64,000 nucleotides of DNA from Adiantum capillus-veneris. Its lineage: Eukaryota > Streptophyta > Polypodiopsida > Polypodiales > Pteridaceae. A program made the position numbers and the translations under genes. Positions 47,302 through 57,274 of this stretch are shown here, piece after piece. Location: NCBI GenBank assembly GCA_014529385.2, contig CM043963.1, forward strand, positions 63,354,469 to 63,418,468. Reading direction: 5' to 3'. Every line of letters starts with the position of its first letter. Within the stretch, counting starts at the first letter, position 1. Under the pieces are notes generated by a model. That model worked only from the letters and a program-made list of their open reading frames with translations, was not told the DNA's origin and ran no database searches.

Positions 47302-47757
47302 GCTTTTCTTTGATTGGCAAGAATGAGTGCAGCAGCAAGTTGGATTGCTAAACAGGCACGGATGGTCACGTACTCTGATTTAGTTTATGATTGCTGGATA
47401 GAAATCATTGAAAATCTAGAAGAGGAGAATAAGAAACCCCCAACAACTGTATTTAGATACCTTTGTGGCCTTGAGGAATCAGAGGTAAACACTATTCAAG
47501 AAGAGATTAGAGATGAGAAGATTTTACTGTCAAAGAGTGCAAAGGATGGTGATGCAACTGACATGTATGATCGAATCAAGCAGTTGAAGCAAGACAAATT
47601 GATTCAAGATGCACTTCTTGAAGGCTTCAACAATTTGAACGAGTCTTCACCATGTAAAGACTGGGAGGAGGTGGTCAAAATGTATAACATCAATGATGTT
47701 GTTTATAAAACAATTTTAATGCTATGCGAGGAATGGATCAAATCTAGTTTGACGCTA
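47302..47757 (+). pseudogene. Exon 2, 5' half (interrupted by a retrotransposon)
   Basis: It starts after TTTTTAG at 47301 in phase 0. TGA at 47311-47313 interrupts the fourth codon, after which the frame is open: MSAAASWIAKQARMVTYSDL, then a charged helical region (EEIRDEKILLSKSAKDGD) likely to be coiled coil, to LCEEWIKSSLTL at the insertion. It resumes at 52562 with RGTKKMDFPDGA in the same frame once the insert and one copy of a 5-6-bp duplication are removed. No named domain was recognised in this half. Confidence 0.6.
47753..47757. repeat. Probable left target duplication of the gag-only retrotransposon
   Basis: ACGCTA (47752-47757) compares with ACGCGA (52562-52567), one mismatch. The boundary is therefore approximate by a base or so. 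Confidence 0.5.
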
Positions 47758-48888
47758 TGAGCGGGATGAAAACACACACAGCGCCTCTATAACGACCCAA
47801 CACACACTCTTGGGAAGATACACACACACACTATGGGGCACCACTCAGCTTACACAACACACCTGGCCGAGATAGGGAATACACCGATGGAGTGAGAGGA
47901 GAGAGACTATCCACTTGCCCACTCCACATAGAGACACACACACACACAAAAAAAAAAAAAACTCAGCTCAAAAGAGGAGAACTTCTGATGTTTAGATACA
48001 ATTGAGCTTGGGCCAACACCAATGGGCAAATAGCTCACACAATATGGGTAAAATAAGCCAGATACAATCACAAATTGGAGCAGAAGCTTCGCTCATAGGA
48101 GAAACTTACACAGCCAAAACAGCAGAAAAAGAGTGAGGAATTTGGCAAAATGGGCAGCGCCATCGCGTCCAGAACGGCCCAAAACCCCAGTTTACAATGT
48201 CAAAGTGCTCAAATCCGACCTCGGATGAGCAGTTTACGGCCAAAACAGGCTCCAAAAACACCAAAAACACACCTGCGGTTGTTCCTCCTCTCTTCTCCAC
48301 GTTTTTTCTGGTCTTCTCTCAGTTTTTTCAGTTCCCACACTTAGCTTTATTACTTGGGTACCCTTGGCCTTTTAGATGATCTCAAACGGACCCCGAACAG
48401 GCAAAAAATTGACCTCGCAGTGCATAGTTGTCACCTTTTTGCATCATCCGCACACCTGGCACTCAACATTTTTCAATAATGCGTCTCGTAACCACGTGAA
48501 GTGGCCCCAAAAAGTGGTCCTCATGATGACCTTTCTGCATAAGTATCACAAGAAAATACCCAAGTTGTGTATGTACTCATCATATTGACCCCATTCGGCC
48601 TCCGAATGCCACTAGATGCCATCTGACGCACTCGCTTACCTCATGTCGTCGGCCCGTGGATAGCTTCCTCGAGAATTTTTACGCGCTACCAACTCCTCAT
48701 TATTGTAGAAAAAACACACTGTTACTGGTAACAGTGAAAATCGATGCACTATGTACATGTTGTCCTACCTGCACACATGTGGGCCCCACGTAACCACCTG
48801 GCTCTGGAAAATGGGCAATCCTTTATTCAATGCACCATGCATGTGTATGTACATATGCGCAATCCCTTGCTCCAAAAAACTCCTGAAA
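47758..48888 (-). repeat. 3' LTR of the gag-only element
   Basis: Direct repeat of 51430-52561. It contains a CA run and an A run (about 47936-47960) and the segment encoding the short mirrored frames near 48106-48344, which are not genes. The outer base pair on the - strand reads TTTCAGG instead of TGTCAGG. Confidence 0.9.
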
Positions 48889-48912
48889 TAATTTGCCCAC
48901 CCCCTAGCCTGC
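48889..48912 (-). promoter_or_regulatory. Purine-rich tract (PPT) of the gag-only element
   Basis: On the - strand this reads GCTAGGGGGTGGGCAAAT, just upstream of the 3' LTR. It is a reasonable plus-strand primer. Confidence 0.6.
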
Positions 48913-48941
48913 TAGAGCATTCATTCTCAGCAGCAGCAACA

Positions 48942-50432
48942 CTAGTAGATGCTCATTCCACCTGGATCAAAAGGCCAAAGGCATATCGCCTGATTCACAA
49001 GAAGCATCATAACACCACACCTACATTTGTCAACAATCAACCAAAATGCACCATAGGCATATCCAACTAACACATCCGCCCTGTCTGGAGTTCCAAAATC
49101 ATAAATATTGCATGCCACATTCAACCCAACCGATAGAGACAACTCAAGTGACTCATCACCTGGCATCTTGGCTTCACCAGCCATAGCAACAACCTGCAAA
49201 TCATGCACCCAAGTAGCTAAAAGCATTGTGTGAAGGTAAAGTTTTTGATATCCAAAGCACAAAAGTATCCCCGCAACACACATATCCCTAGCAGAGGCAT
49301 CCACATAGCTGAGATTGGACTCATATATGCCAAACCCCTTCTCATCATCATAAGCATACTCATCATCACACATCACTTTATCCACATCATAATCATGGCT
49401 ATCACCACTATCCATAGCTTCTAGCATGGGTTCATCAGTCTCCAAGAATACAGATCCCTGCTCTAAACCACAATCATGCTCACAAATTGGTTCAATCACT
49501 GCACATACATCAAAATATGGCTTCAACACAGGCTCCACATGCAACAAATCCACAAAATGGCTCTCAACCTTGCCCTCTTCCCTAATTTCCAAGGAACTAG
49601 TATCCAAAGATACGTGCTCATCATCAATAACCTCAACCTCACGCTCACACCCAGAATCACAAGGTACACAAGTAGCCAATGCATCGTCTTCAAGACTTTT
49701 CAATCTTGTATCCAAAGCATTACTCACCTCTTTAGGCTCTTCCATAAACCTGTCAACCTGCAAGACCTCTTTACTCTTCACAATAGACCTTGGGAAGAAA
49801 CGAGAAACATCATAGGATAGGCTACTTTTCACCTGCTTAGGCTTAACTTCATCTTCCATGTCAAATCCATCTTGCACATGCATACCTGTACTGATACCAT
49901 GTTCCTCAAGACGCTTAAACTTCCATTCCTTGTGCTTTGCAATGCATACTGCATCTTCAAAAGACTCGGGCCTCTTCAACTCAACCTCGAACCGCAACCA
50001 AGGTGACAAACCATCAACAAAAAAACTTTTCTTCAATGAACAAGGGGGGTCCTCATCCTTAAGAGCAACACACCAACAAGTCCACAAATCTGTAAACCCT
50101 TGTACATAGGCATCAACACCTTGACAAGAACCTTGCTTAAGAGCATTGAGCTCATTCCATACTGTATTTGCATCTTCAAAAACCTGGAAACGCTCTAAAA
50201 AAGCTTCTATAAACTTGTCAAGACTCAAACCATAAGAAGAAGCCACTGCTTCTTTAGCTTCCAAATCCATGAACCAAACACGGGCCTCATCTTTCAAAAG
50301 CAATCCAAATAGCCTCAAAATCTTGTCCTCATCACACATATTGTTGCTTATGCATGCCACCTCGACTTGCTCCAGAAAGTCTTCCGCATCTTCACCACTT
50401 CCTCCATGAAATTCTGGATAAGAGAAAGCCAT
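48942..50432 (-). CDS. Retrotransposon gag polyprotein, 496 aa, intact
   Basis: This is the longest intact protein gene in the window. It starts at the ATG at 50432 (MAFSYPEFHGGSGEDAEDFL) and stops 54 bp before the 3' LTR. Residues ~1-180 form a Retrotrans_gag-type capsid domain, with FHGGSGEDAEDFLEQVEVAC, an ARVWFMDLEAKEAV stretch, and the PESFEDAVCIAKHKEWKFKR end seen in many Ty3/gypsy gags. Residues ~180-380 are acidic and low in identifiable motifs. The C-terminal ~100 residues contain hydrophobic and Cys-bearing segments. There is no CCHC zinc knuckle and no protease. The protein would form capsids, and movement would need enzymes from a related autonomous element. Expression would come from the LTR at 51430-52561. 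Confidence 0.9.
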   Translation of the reverse strand: MAFSYPEFHGGSGEDAEDFLEQVEVACISNNMCDEDKILRLFGLLLKDEARVWFMDLEAKEAVASSYGLSLDKFIEAFLERFQVFEDANTVWNELNALKQGSCQGVDAYVQGFTDLWTCWCVALKDEDPPCSLKKSFFVDGLSPWLRFEVELKRPESFEDAVCIAKHKEWKFKRLEEHGISTGMHVQDGFDMEDEVKPKQVKSSLSYDVSRFFPRSIVKSKEVLQVDRFMEEPKEVSNALDTRLKSLEDDALATCVPCDSGCEREVEVIDDEHVSLDTSSLEIREEGKVESHFVDLLHVEPVLKPYFDVCAVIEPICEHDCGLEQGSVFLETDEPMLEAMDSGDSHDYDVDKVMCDDEYAYDDEKGFGIYESNLSYVDASARDMCVAGILLCFGYQKLYLHTMLLATWVHDLQVVAMAGEAKMPGDESLELSLSVGLNVACNIYDFGTPDRADVLVGYAYGAFWLIVDKCRCGVMMLLVNQAICLWPFDPGGMSIY

Positions 50433-51429
50433 GGCTACCCAAGTTTAATGCTTTAAGAACCTCTTCGAACACACGTGCAAGAACCCAAAACTTTTCACTA
50501 CCCAATCCCCAGAAACTTCAATGGAGCTCAGCTTTAGATAAGGACAAACACATGCACATCAAATGAGTTTTCATAGTTGATCATTGGAATTACAACAGGC
50601 AAAGGACATTCCAGGATCTCTCTTAATCTTCTTGGCCCGAACATAAAGACTATGCGCTGCTGAAAAAAAATCTTTCTGGACACATGAACATTTATCTGGA
50701 TTCTTTGAGTTAAATGAAAAGGAGTGAATTGAGGTCCATTTTGATCATCCATTAAAGCCAACCATGCAGCTCCCAAGAAAGCACACCTGTCTTATCCTCA
50801 ATTTTTGGCAAAGTTTCCCCAGAAGTAGAGCAGTGAGAACTCAAAATATAGACTGTATATGTATGCATAAACTGTCAACAATAGAACCCGATCATCAAAT
50901 AGGAATCACTAATACATAGCCTATGGCGAGGTCACGAAAAGGGTGCTCCAGCCACCTGCATCACCAAAAGGATCTCCACATTTGAGAATCCCCCAGCTCA
51001 ATAAAACCTCACGCTATCGACCCTCACACGAAGGCTCATGCAAATCGCGTATAGTCAAGTCTCAGAAATGACTATCTTCTAGACCAAGTCTCAGAAATGG
51101 TTGGGACTTCCAAATAAAACCAAATATGGCTTCACAAAGGCGTACAATGGCAGTTTCCACAAGTAACGTACAATCCAACAGACAATGCGCTCAAACAGGC
51201 GCCAAATGATGCATACCCACAACAACTGCAAGTGACATCACTGCTAGTATATCACTATACCCCAGCTACCTGTACCTGTGTGAATCACCTGTACCTGTAC
51301 CTGTCCCTGTAACCTGTAACCTATAATTTGCAATCTGCACCCTGCAACCTGTAATACCGAATCTCGAAGCTTGAAGCTCGAAGCAGAAGGTACTCGAAGA
51401 AGATCCTCCGTGGGGGCGCCAAAAGAATG
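50433..51429 (-). other. 5' leader of the gag-only element
   Basis: This runs from the primer site to the gag ATG. It includes a CCTGTACCTGTACCTG-type short tandem at 51267-51320 and no convincing coding region. Confidence 0.7.
51404..51421 (-). promoter_or_regulatory. Primer binding site of the gag-only element
   Basis: On the - strand TGGCGCCCCCACGGAGGA begins eight bases after the LTR end. TGGCGCC starts are typical of Ty3/gypsy-class plant elements. The tRNA species was not determined. Confidence 0.75.
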
Positions 51430-52561
51430 TGAGCAGGATGAAAACACACATAGCGCCTCTATAACAACCCGACACACACTCTTGAAATGATACACACACA
51501 CACTATGGGGCACCACTCAGCTTACACAACACACCTGGCCGAGATAGGGAATACACCGATGGAGTGAGAGGAGAGAGACTGTCCACTTGCCCACTCCACA
51601 TAGAGACACACACACACAAAAAAAAAAAAAAAACTCACCTCAAAAGAGGAGAACTTTTGATGTTTAGATACAATTGAGCTTGGGCCAACACCAATGGGGT
51701 AAACAGCTCACACAATATGGGTAAAATAAGCCAGATACAATCACAAATTGGAGCAGAAGCTTCGCTCATAGGAGAAACTTACACAGCCAAAACAGTAGAA
51801 AAAGAGTGAGGAATTTGGCAAAATGGACAGCGCCATCGCGTCCGGAACGGCCCAAATTCCCAGTCTACAATGTCAAAGTGCTCAAATCCGACCTCGGATA
51901 AGCAGTTTACGGCCAAAACAGGCTCCAAAAACACCAAAAACACACCTGCGGCTGTTCCTCCTCTCTTCTCCACGTTTTTTCTGGTCTTCTCTCAGTTTTT
52001 TCAGTTCCCACACTTAGCTTTATTACTTGGGCACCCTTGGCCTTTTAGATGATCTCAAACGGACCCCGAACAGGCAAAAAATTGACCTCGCAGTGCATAG
52101 TTGTCACCTTTTTGCATCATCCGCACACCTGGCACTCAACATTTTTCAATAATGCGTCTCGTAACCACATGAAGTGGCCCCAAAAATTGGTCCTCATGAT
52201 GACCTTTCTGCATAAGTATCACAAGAAAACACCCAAGTTGTGTCTGTACTCATCATATTGACCCCATTCGGCCTCCTAATGCCACTAGATGCCATCTGAC
52301 GCACTCGCTTACCTCATGTCGTCGGCCCGTGGATAGCTTCCTCGAGAATTTTTACGCGCTACCAACTCCTCATTATTGTAGAAAAAACACACTGTTACTG
52401 GTAACAGTGAAAATCGATGCACTATGTACATGTTGTCCTACCTGCACACATGTGGGCCCCACGTAACCACCTGGCTCTGGAAAATGGGCAATCCTTTATT
52501 CAATGCACCATGCATGTGTATGTACATATGCGCAATCCCTTGCTCCAAAAAACTCCTGACA
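51430..52561 (-). repeat. 5' LTR of the gag-only element
   Basis: Direct repeat of 47758-48888. It should contain the element's promoter. No single TATA box could be assigned confidently. Confidence 0.9.
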
Positions 52562-53493
52562 ACGCGAGGAACAAAGAAAATGGATTTTCCAGATGGAGCA
52601 ATAAAATACATGCAATGGGCAATTCACCTTCAAAAGGAGAAAACTGAGCCTAGAGATTTTCCATGGTCAATCTATGTGGTGAGCCTACAAATGGAAGGCA
52701 ATCTCTACTTGATGCGCCACTTCAATAATAAAGTGCCTATTGGCTTATGTGTTTTAGATATGACAAAAAACGTTGGAGGCAATTTGAAGTGGAGTGAGGA
52801 GACATTTAACAATGCTTTGGATGGGATCTTGGCTATTGTTGGAGGGTCAACAGGATCCTGGATTTGTCTTTCTTGCATTTGTGGATTTCACTAACTTCAC
52901 AAAATTGCAATGTGCGTTTCACGCCATGGGAGATAATCTGAGCTACCATTGTTGTGGTGCATTGCATCACTTTCCATTAGCTCCTTGCAAAGGAGCAATT
53001 CAATTCCTAACAGTTATTGCCTTCTTGGGACAAGGCAATGCATTTGAAGACCTGAGAAGAAGATCAGAGGAACATCCCATGCCAATTGATTGTTCTCTTC
53101 TTCAAGTAGCAGATAACGATATGTCAGATTTGCAATATTTGGAGGCCAAAAAAAGAGCTTTGGTCAAGCACTACATTCGTACATATTGTTTTGAAGACTG
53201 CAAGCTTGTTGATGTTTTTGGTGATGGCTCCTTGGTTGCACAAGAAGGAATACAACAGAAAAAAGAAGTTATATGCTTAATTGATAGTGTGGAGGAGGCA
53301 AAAAACATGGAGACCATGCTGCTAGACTTTGCTAAGTCTCATGAAGATATAGAAAAATGGGCTGGACTTCAACAATCCACTTCGCAATCAGATGACATTG
53401 TGCCTGTTACAGAGGAGTGCTCTCCACAAAGAGAAGAAGAACAACAACAACAACATCCTCTGTCAATGGAGGACTTTTTGGAAATGGAGACAC
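52562..53493 (+). pseudogene. Exon 2, 3' half: amino-methyltransferase-like region
   Basis: It continues the frame interrupted at 47757 with MDFPDGAIKYMQWAIHLQ and DFPWSIYVVSLQMEGNLYLM. A frameshift near 52838 is followed by DPGFVFLAFVDFTNFTKLQC, and later by KLVDVFGDGSLVAQEG and EVICLIDSVEEAKNMETMLL. The last two resemble the permuted (beta-class) DNA amino-methyltransferase end, where a helix with Lys precedes LDPFAGSGTT and then a strand ending in an acidic residue. Key residues are substituted (DVFGDGS for DPFxGxG, no clear DPPY/W), so activity is doubtful even in an intact copy. The assignment is inference; fusion to a ParB-like domain is what makes it plausible. The exon ends in a Gln/Glu-rich tail at GAGACAC, followed by GTATGT. 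Confidence 0.45.
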
Positions 53494-56084
53494 GTATGTT
53501 TTGAGTTTCTTGTGCATGTTAGTGTTTCTTGTTACTGATTTGATACTCTTAATGTTAGATTTTGTTTTATATAGTATTGATTGAGTTTGTATTTTTTATC
53601 TCAAGCATTCAAGGTTTGAATGTAAATAATAAATTACTTGAGTTTTTGAATGGTGGATCTTTAGACTAAAACTATAACATTTAATACTCACAAAGACTTA
53701 ATTACTTAAGAGCTTGAACTCAATAAGTTTTGGACCTTTTTTCAATACCCCCTTGATATGATACATTAGATCGTAGCATGGTTAAATGGTGATGCTTCAT
53801 AAATTGAACCTAGCTTAGACAGGTGCTGCCTAAATTTAAACTAACCTTGCTAGAAGGGAGCTTATGTTTGGACTTTGAGAACTAGCATAAGTAATCAACT
53901 AGAGCATAGATTAGACATGTGGTGGTGGCCTTAGAGACCAAAATCTTAATGAGCTTGGAAAGGTATTTAAGTACTGCAATTTACTTAGTTTTAGTACTCA
54001 CTAAAGGCATAGCTTGACAAAAGGTGGACCTTACATGGATCCTAATTTCAAGAGGTGTGGTAGACCTTCAAACCAAGATCATATAGCTTGGACATGTGGT
54101 GGACCTTGCATGGAGACTAGTTTAGACAAGTGTGGTACACCTTGTAACCAACACCCATTTGTTATATTAGCTTGGACAAGTGGTGGACCTTGCTTTTATG
54201 TTTCAATGGAGCATATTTTGGACAGGTGGTAGACCTTGTTTCTCTCCATGCTTCAATGGAGAGAAACATTAGCTTGGACAAGTGGTGGACCTTGCTTTTA
54301 TGTTTTAAAGGAGCATATTTCGGACAAGTGGTAGACATTGTTTCTCTTCATGGTTCAATGGAACCCACCTTAGACAAGTGAAGTACCTTGAAACCAAACC
54401 CCCATGATACAACCTACTAAATAGGTTGGAAAATTGGTGGTATATGAAACCATCCATGATAGAGCATAGTATAGGTGAAAACGTAGTGGTCCTTATATCA
54501 ATTACCCATGCATAGCTTGGACAAGTGGTGGACCTTGATTCTCTCTATGTTTCAATAGATCCTATCTTGGACTATAGATATATCTTACTTATTTCCATGC
54601 TTCAATGGATTGTAGCTTGGATAAGGAGTGGACCTTCAAACAAAACTCCACAGCATAGCATATATTAACAATTCATGGGTTTTATAGATATTTTCTTGCC
54701 TATTTTGGAGAGTTGGTACACCTTTATTCTCCATTCTTCAATGGATCTGAGGTTGGACAAGCGGAGCTGGAGAAGTGGTCAACCTTAAAATGAAACCTCC
54801 CATGCTACAACCCATCATAGATCGTATATGTAGTGGACCTTGAAACTCTTTTATGTCCCTAGCTTAGAGAAGCATTGCACTCTTTATTATCTCCATACAT
54901 GAAGGCAAGGTTGGACAAGTGGTGGACCTTCAAACTAGAATCTCTATGCAATAATAGGCAAGTGGTGGAGCTTGTTTTCTCCATGTTCCAATGGAGCCTA
55001 GCTTAGACAAACAATGGAGCTTGCTTCTCTCCATGTTTCAATGGATCCTAGCTTAGAAAAGTGGTGGAGCTTTGATTCTCTCCATGTTCCAATGGACCAT
55101 AGCTTAGACAAGTGGTAGACCGTGAAAAAACCCCCCGTATACAACATATTATGGGGTTTTCATGTTTCAATGGCACCTAGCTTGGACAAATGGTAGAGCT
55201 TGCTTCTCTTTATGTTTCAATGGATCCAATCTTAGCCAAGTGGTGGACCTTGAAACAAGAATCCCCCCCCCCCCCCCATGTACAACGTATTATGGGTTTT
55301 GAAAGCACTGGGAGAAAATAATAGCTTTGATAAGTGGTGGACCTTGCTTCTCTCCATGCTTCAATGGAGCCGAGGTTGGACACATGTTGGAGAGAAGATG
55401 GTTGCCCATGAAATAAGATCATGCATGCTATAATCAATCATATGTTGTACACATGGTGGACCTTGCAATTGTTTTATATGCCTAACTTGGACAAGTGGAG
55501 GACCCTTTATTACCTCCAGATATCAACAACAAGCCAAGTTTGGACAAGTGTAGTACCACCAAACCAGAATCACTATGCTACAATAGAGTATAGGTAGGAC
55601 ACACAGTGAACCTTGATATCAAACCATCCATGCTACTAGAGATGATAGGTTTCACATGTGGTGGAACCTTGTATCAATGTTCTATGTGTAGTTTTTGACT
55701 AGTGATAGACCTTGAAACTAATCCCTCTAGGCTACAAGAAAAAAGAGATGGATGAGGAGGCTAGACTACTTTTGTTGCATCAATGCATCCCATGTTACCA
55801 CATATACTATAGGGTTCTTGGATAAGTGTTGGATCTTGTGTCAATGCTCCATGTCTAGCTTGGACAAGTGGTGGACCTTGGTTCTCTCTATGCTTCAAAT
55901 GGGCAATAGATTGGAGACACAGTGGCCTTTTTTTTCCAATGATTTTATTTTTTGGAAACCTTGGAGGCACCATGTAAAAGGCACTCTAAGTCTTCCATAC
56001 AATGGACCTATTGGACTATAAAATAATGATATCTTTCTTTGATATTGTCATTATTTTATGCATAATATTTTCTTCTTTTTGCAG
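53494..56084 (+). repeat. Intron filled with diverged GTGGTGGACC repeats
   Basis: From ~53640 to ~55900 the GGACAAGTGGTGGACCTT core and the CTCTCCATGTTTCAATGGA spacer recur, more diverged and less regular than in 34930-46000. A C homopolymer of about 14 lies at 55264-55277. The intron ends TTTTTGCAG. Short open frames are repeat artefacts. Confidence 0.8.
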
Positions 56085-56645
56085 ACACAAAGGAGTTAAG
56101 TGATATAAAAACTAGATGTATTTCACACTATGATTGGCATGAAGATCCTTTTGGGACACCAACTTTTCCTATTCCCAAAGATGTAATTTTCCATATTAAC
56201 GGTGTGGATTTTGAAGTGTGACTTTCATGTATTGAAGGAGCTGGTTATGGGCTATTTGTGCATACTACCCTGGAAAGTGGTTTGACTATTCTAAACTATG
56301 GAGGGCATAAGTATAGATTTCAAGACTGGAAAAAGATATGCAAAATATTTCCAAGAGCTTATAAATATTCTCTTCTAGAGGATCCAAACATAGAAGAAGA
56401 GGAAGATCAATCATACATTATTGGTTGTGTAGAAGAAGGAAACGTATCAGGCTATATAAATAGTTCTCACAGTACAAATGTCTGTCCCAACGTACGCTAT
56501 ACATTTGATCCAAATTTTCCACCTTGGCATAAATGCACCTCTTCACACATCAAGTCAGAAGAATATGGCCATGTATGCATTGAGACTATTTGTCAAGTTG
56601 AAGCAGGAGAAGAAAGGTTTGCTGACTATAACTTTACTTGACATT
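56085..56645 (+). pseudogene. Exon 3: SET-domain-like region
   Basis: After the TTGCAG acceptor the frame reads KELSDIKTRCISHYDWHEDP, then FPIPKDVIFHINGVDFEV and a TGA at 56219-56221. It then continues with IEGAGYGLFVHTTLESGLTI, the start of a SET fold (GxGxF/GLF). Further on it has GYINSSHSTNVCPNVRYTF in the position of the NHSCxPN motif, and HVCIETICQVEAGEERFADY, matching the GEE/DY end of SET domains. SET proteins transfer methyl groups to lysine. The TGA at 56639-56641, just after DYNFT, sits where many SET proteins have Trp or another residue before a Cys cluster. The exon probably ends at 56645 before GTAAAG. Confidence 0.6.
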
Positions 56646-57274
56646 GTAAAGTATTGTACATGGATGGAAATCTCAAGTACATGCATCATTTTCATTTTTC
56701 ATGGATGAAATCTCAAGTGAATATAACATTTGATTATTGTTTAGTTTATGCTCAACGAGAATCTAGAGTGCTCTTGTGTTGTCTAACTTATTTGACTACC
56801 TTGGCCATAGAATCTTGATTCTACTCTAGATTTGTGATAAATCTTACCAAAATTTAATCAATGTTTAGGTTGGACAAGTGGTGGGGCTTCAAACATTACT
56901 GTCTTAAACAAGTGGAGTTATCTTACTTGAATAAGTGGTGGCCTTTGAATCCAAATCTAAGCCAAATCTCTAATTGTTTGCTTGTAGTCTAGGTTGGACA
57001 TTTGGTGGACCTTGTATCCATGTTTCTTCAACAAGGGTGGCTTTTAGTTTTCATTTTAAGTACTCATCTTTAATAAAGTGTAGGATGGAAAATGTTGAGT
57101 TAGTAGATTGTATTTTAGACAAGTGGTGTTTGGTGTACGAATGTTGAAAATGGTTGCAAGGATTCTAACAACGACTTTACCTTAAATAAATTTCTTACTA
57201 GGAGTTCTACATATAAATATGGTGAATAAAATTCTAGTGGTTTTGAGATACCATTTGTGTGTATGTTTTCTTAG
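56646..57274 (+). repeat. Short intron with diverged GTGGTGGACC cores
   Basis: Cores at about 56870, 56935, 56995 and 57118 are heavily diverged. The intron ends TTTTCTTAG. An upstream ATG at 57259 overlaps the acceptor and is probably not a start. Confidence 0.6.

Larger units (their letters stand above)
47758..52561 (-). mobile_element. Gag-only LTR retrotransposon (TR-GAG-like, Ty3/gypsy-type primer site)
   Basis: The LTRs are 47758-48888 and 51430-52561, ~1.13 kb each and nearly identical by eye. On the - strand they run TGTCAGGAG...TGCTCA. The internal region is only ~2.5 kb and contains one long gag frame and no protease, reverse transcriptase or integrase, matching the TR-GAG class of non-autonomous plant elements. 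A TGGCGCC-type primer site follows the 5' LTR and a purine-rich tract precedes the 3' LTR (complement of 48889-48912). It is inserted, in antisense, in an exon of the multidomain gene. High LTR identity suggests a much younger age than the copia element. Confidence 0.88.

Noticed and set aside
48106..48379. Short frames at 48106-48379 and again at 51779-52052
   Set aside because: They lie in the two LTRs of the gag-only element and simply repeat each other.
49426..49820. Plus-strand frames inside the gag-only element
   Set aside because: They are antisense to the intact 496-residue gag and have no independent support.
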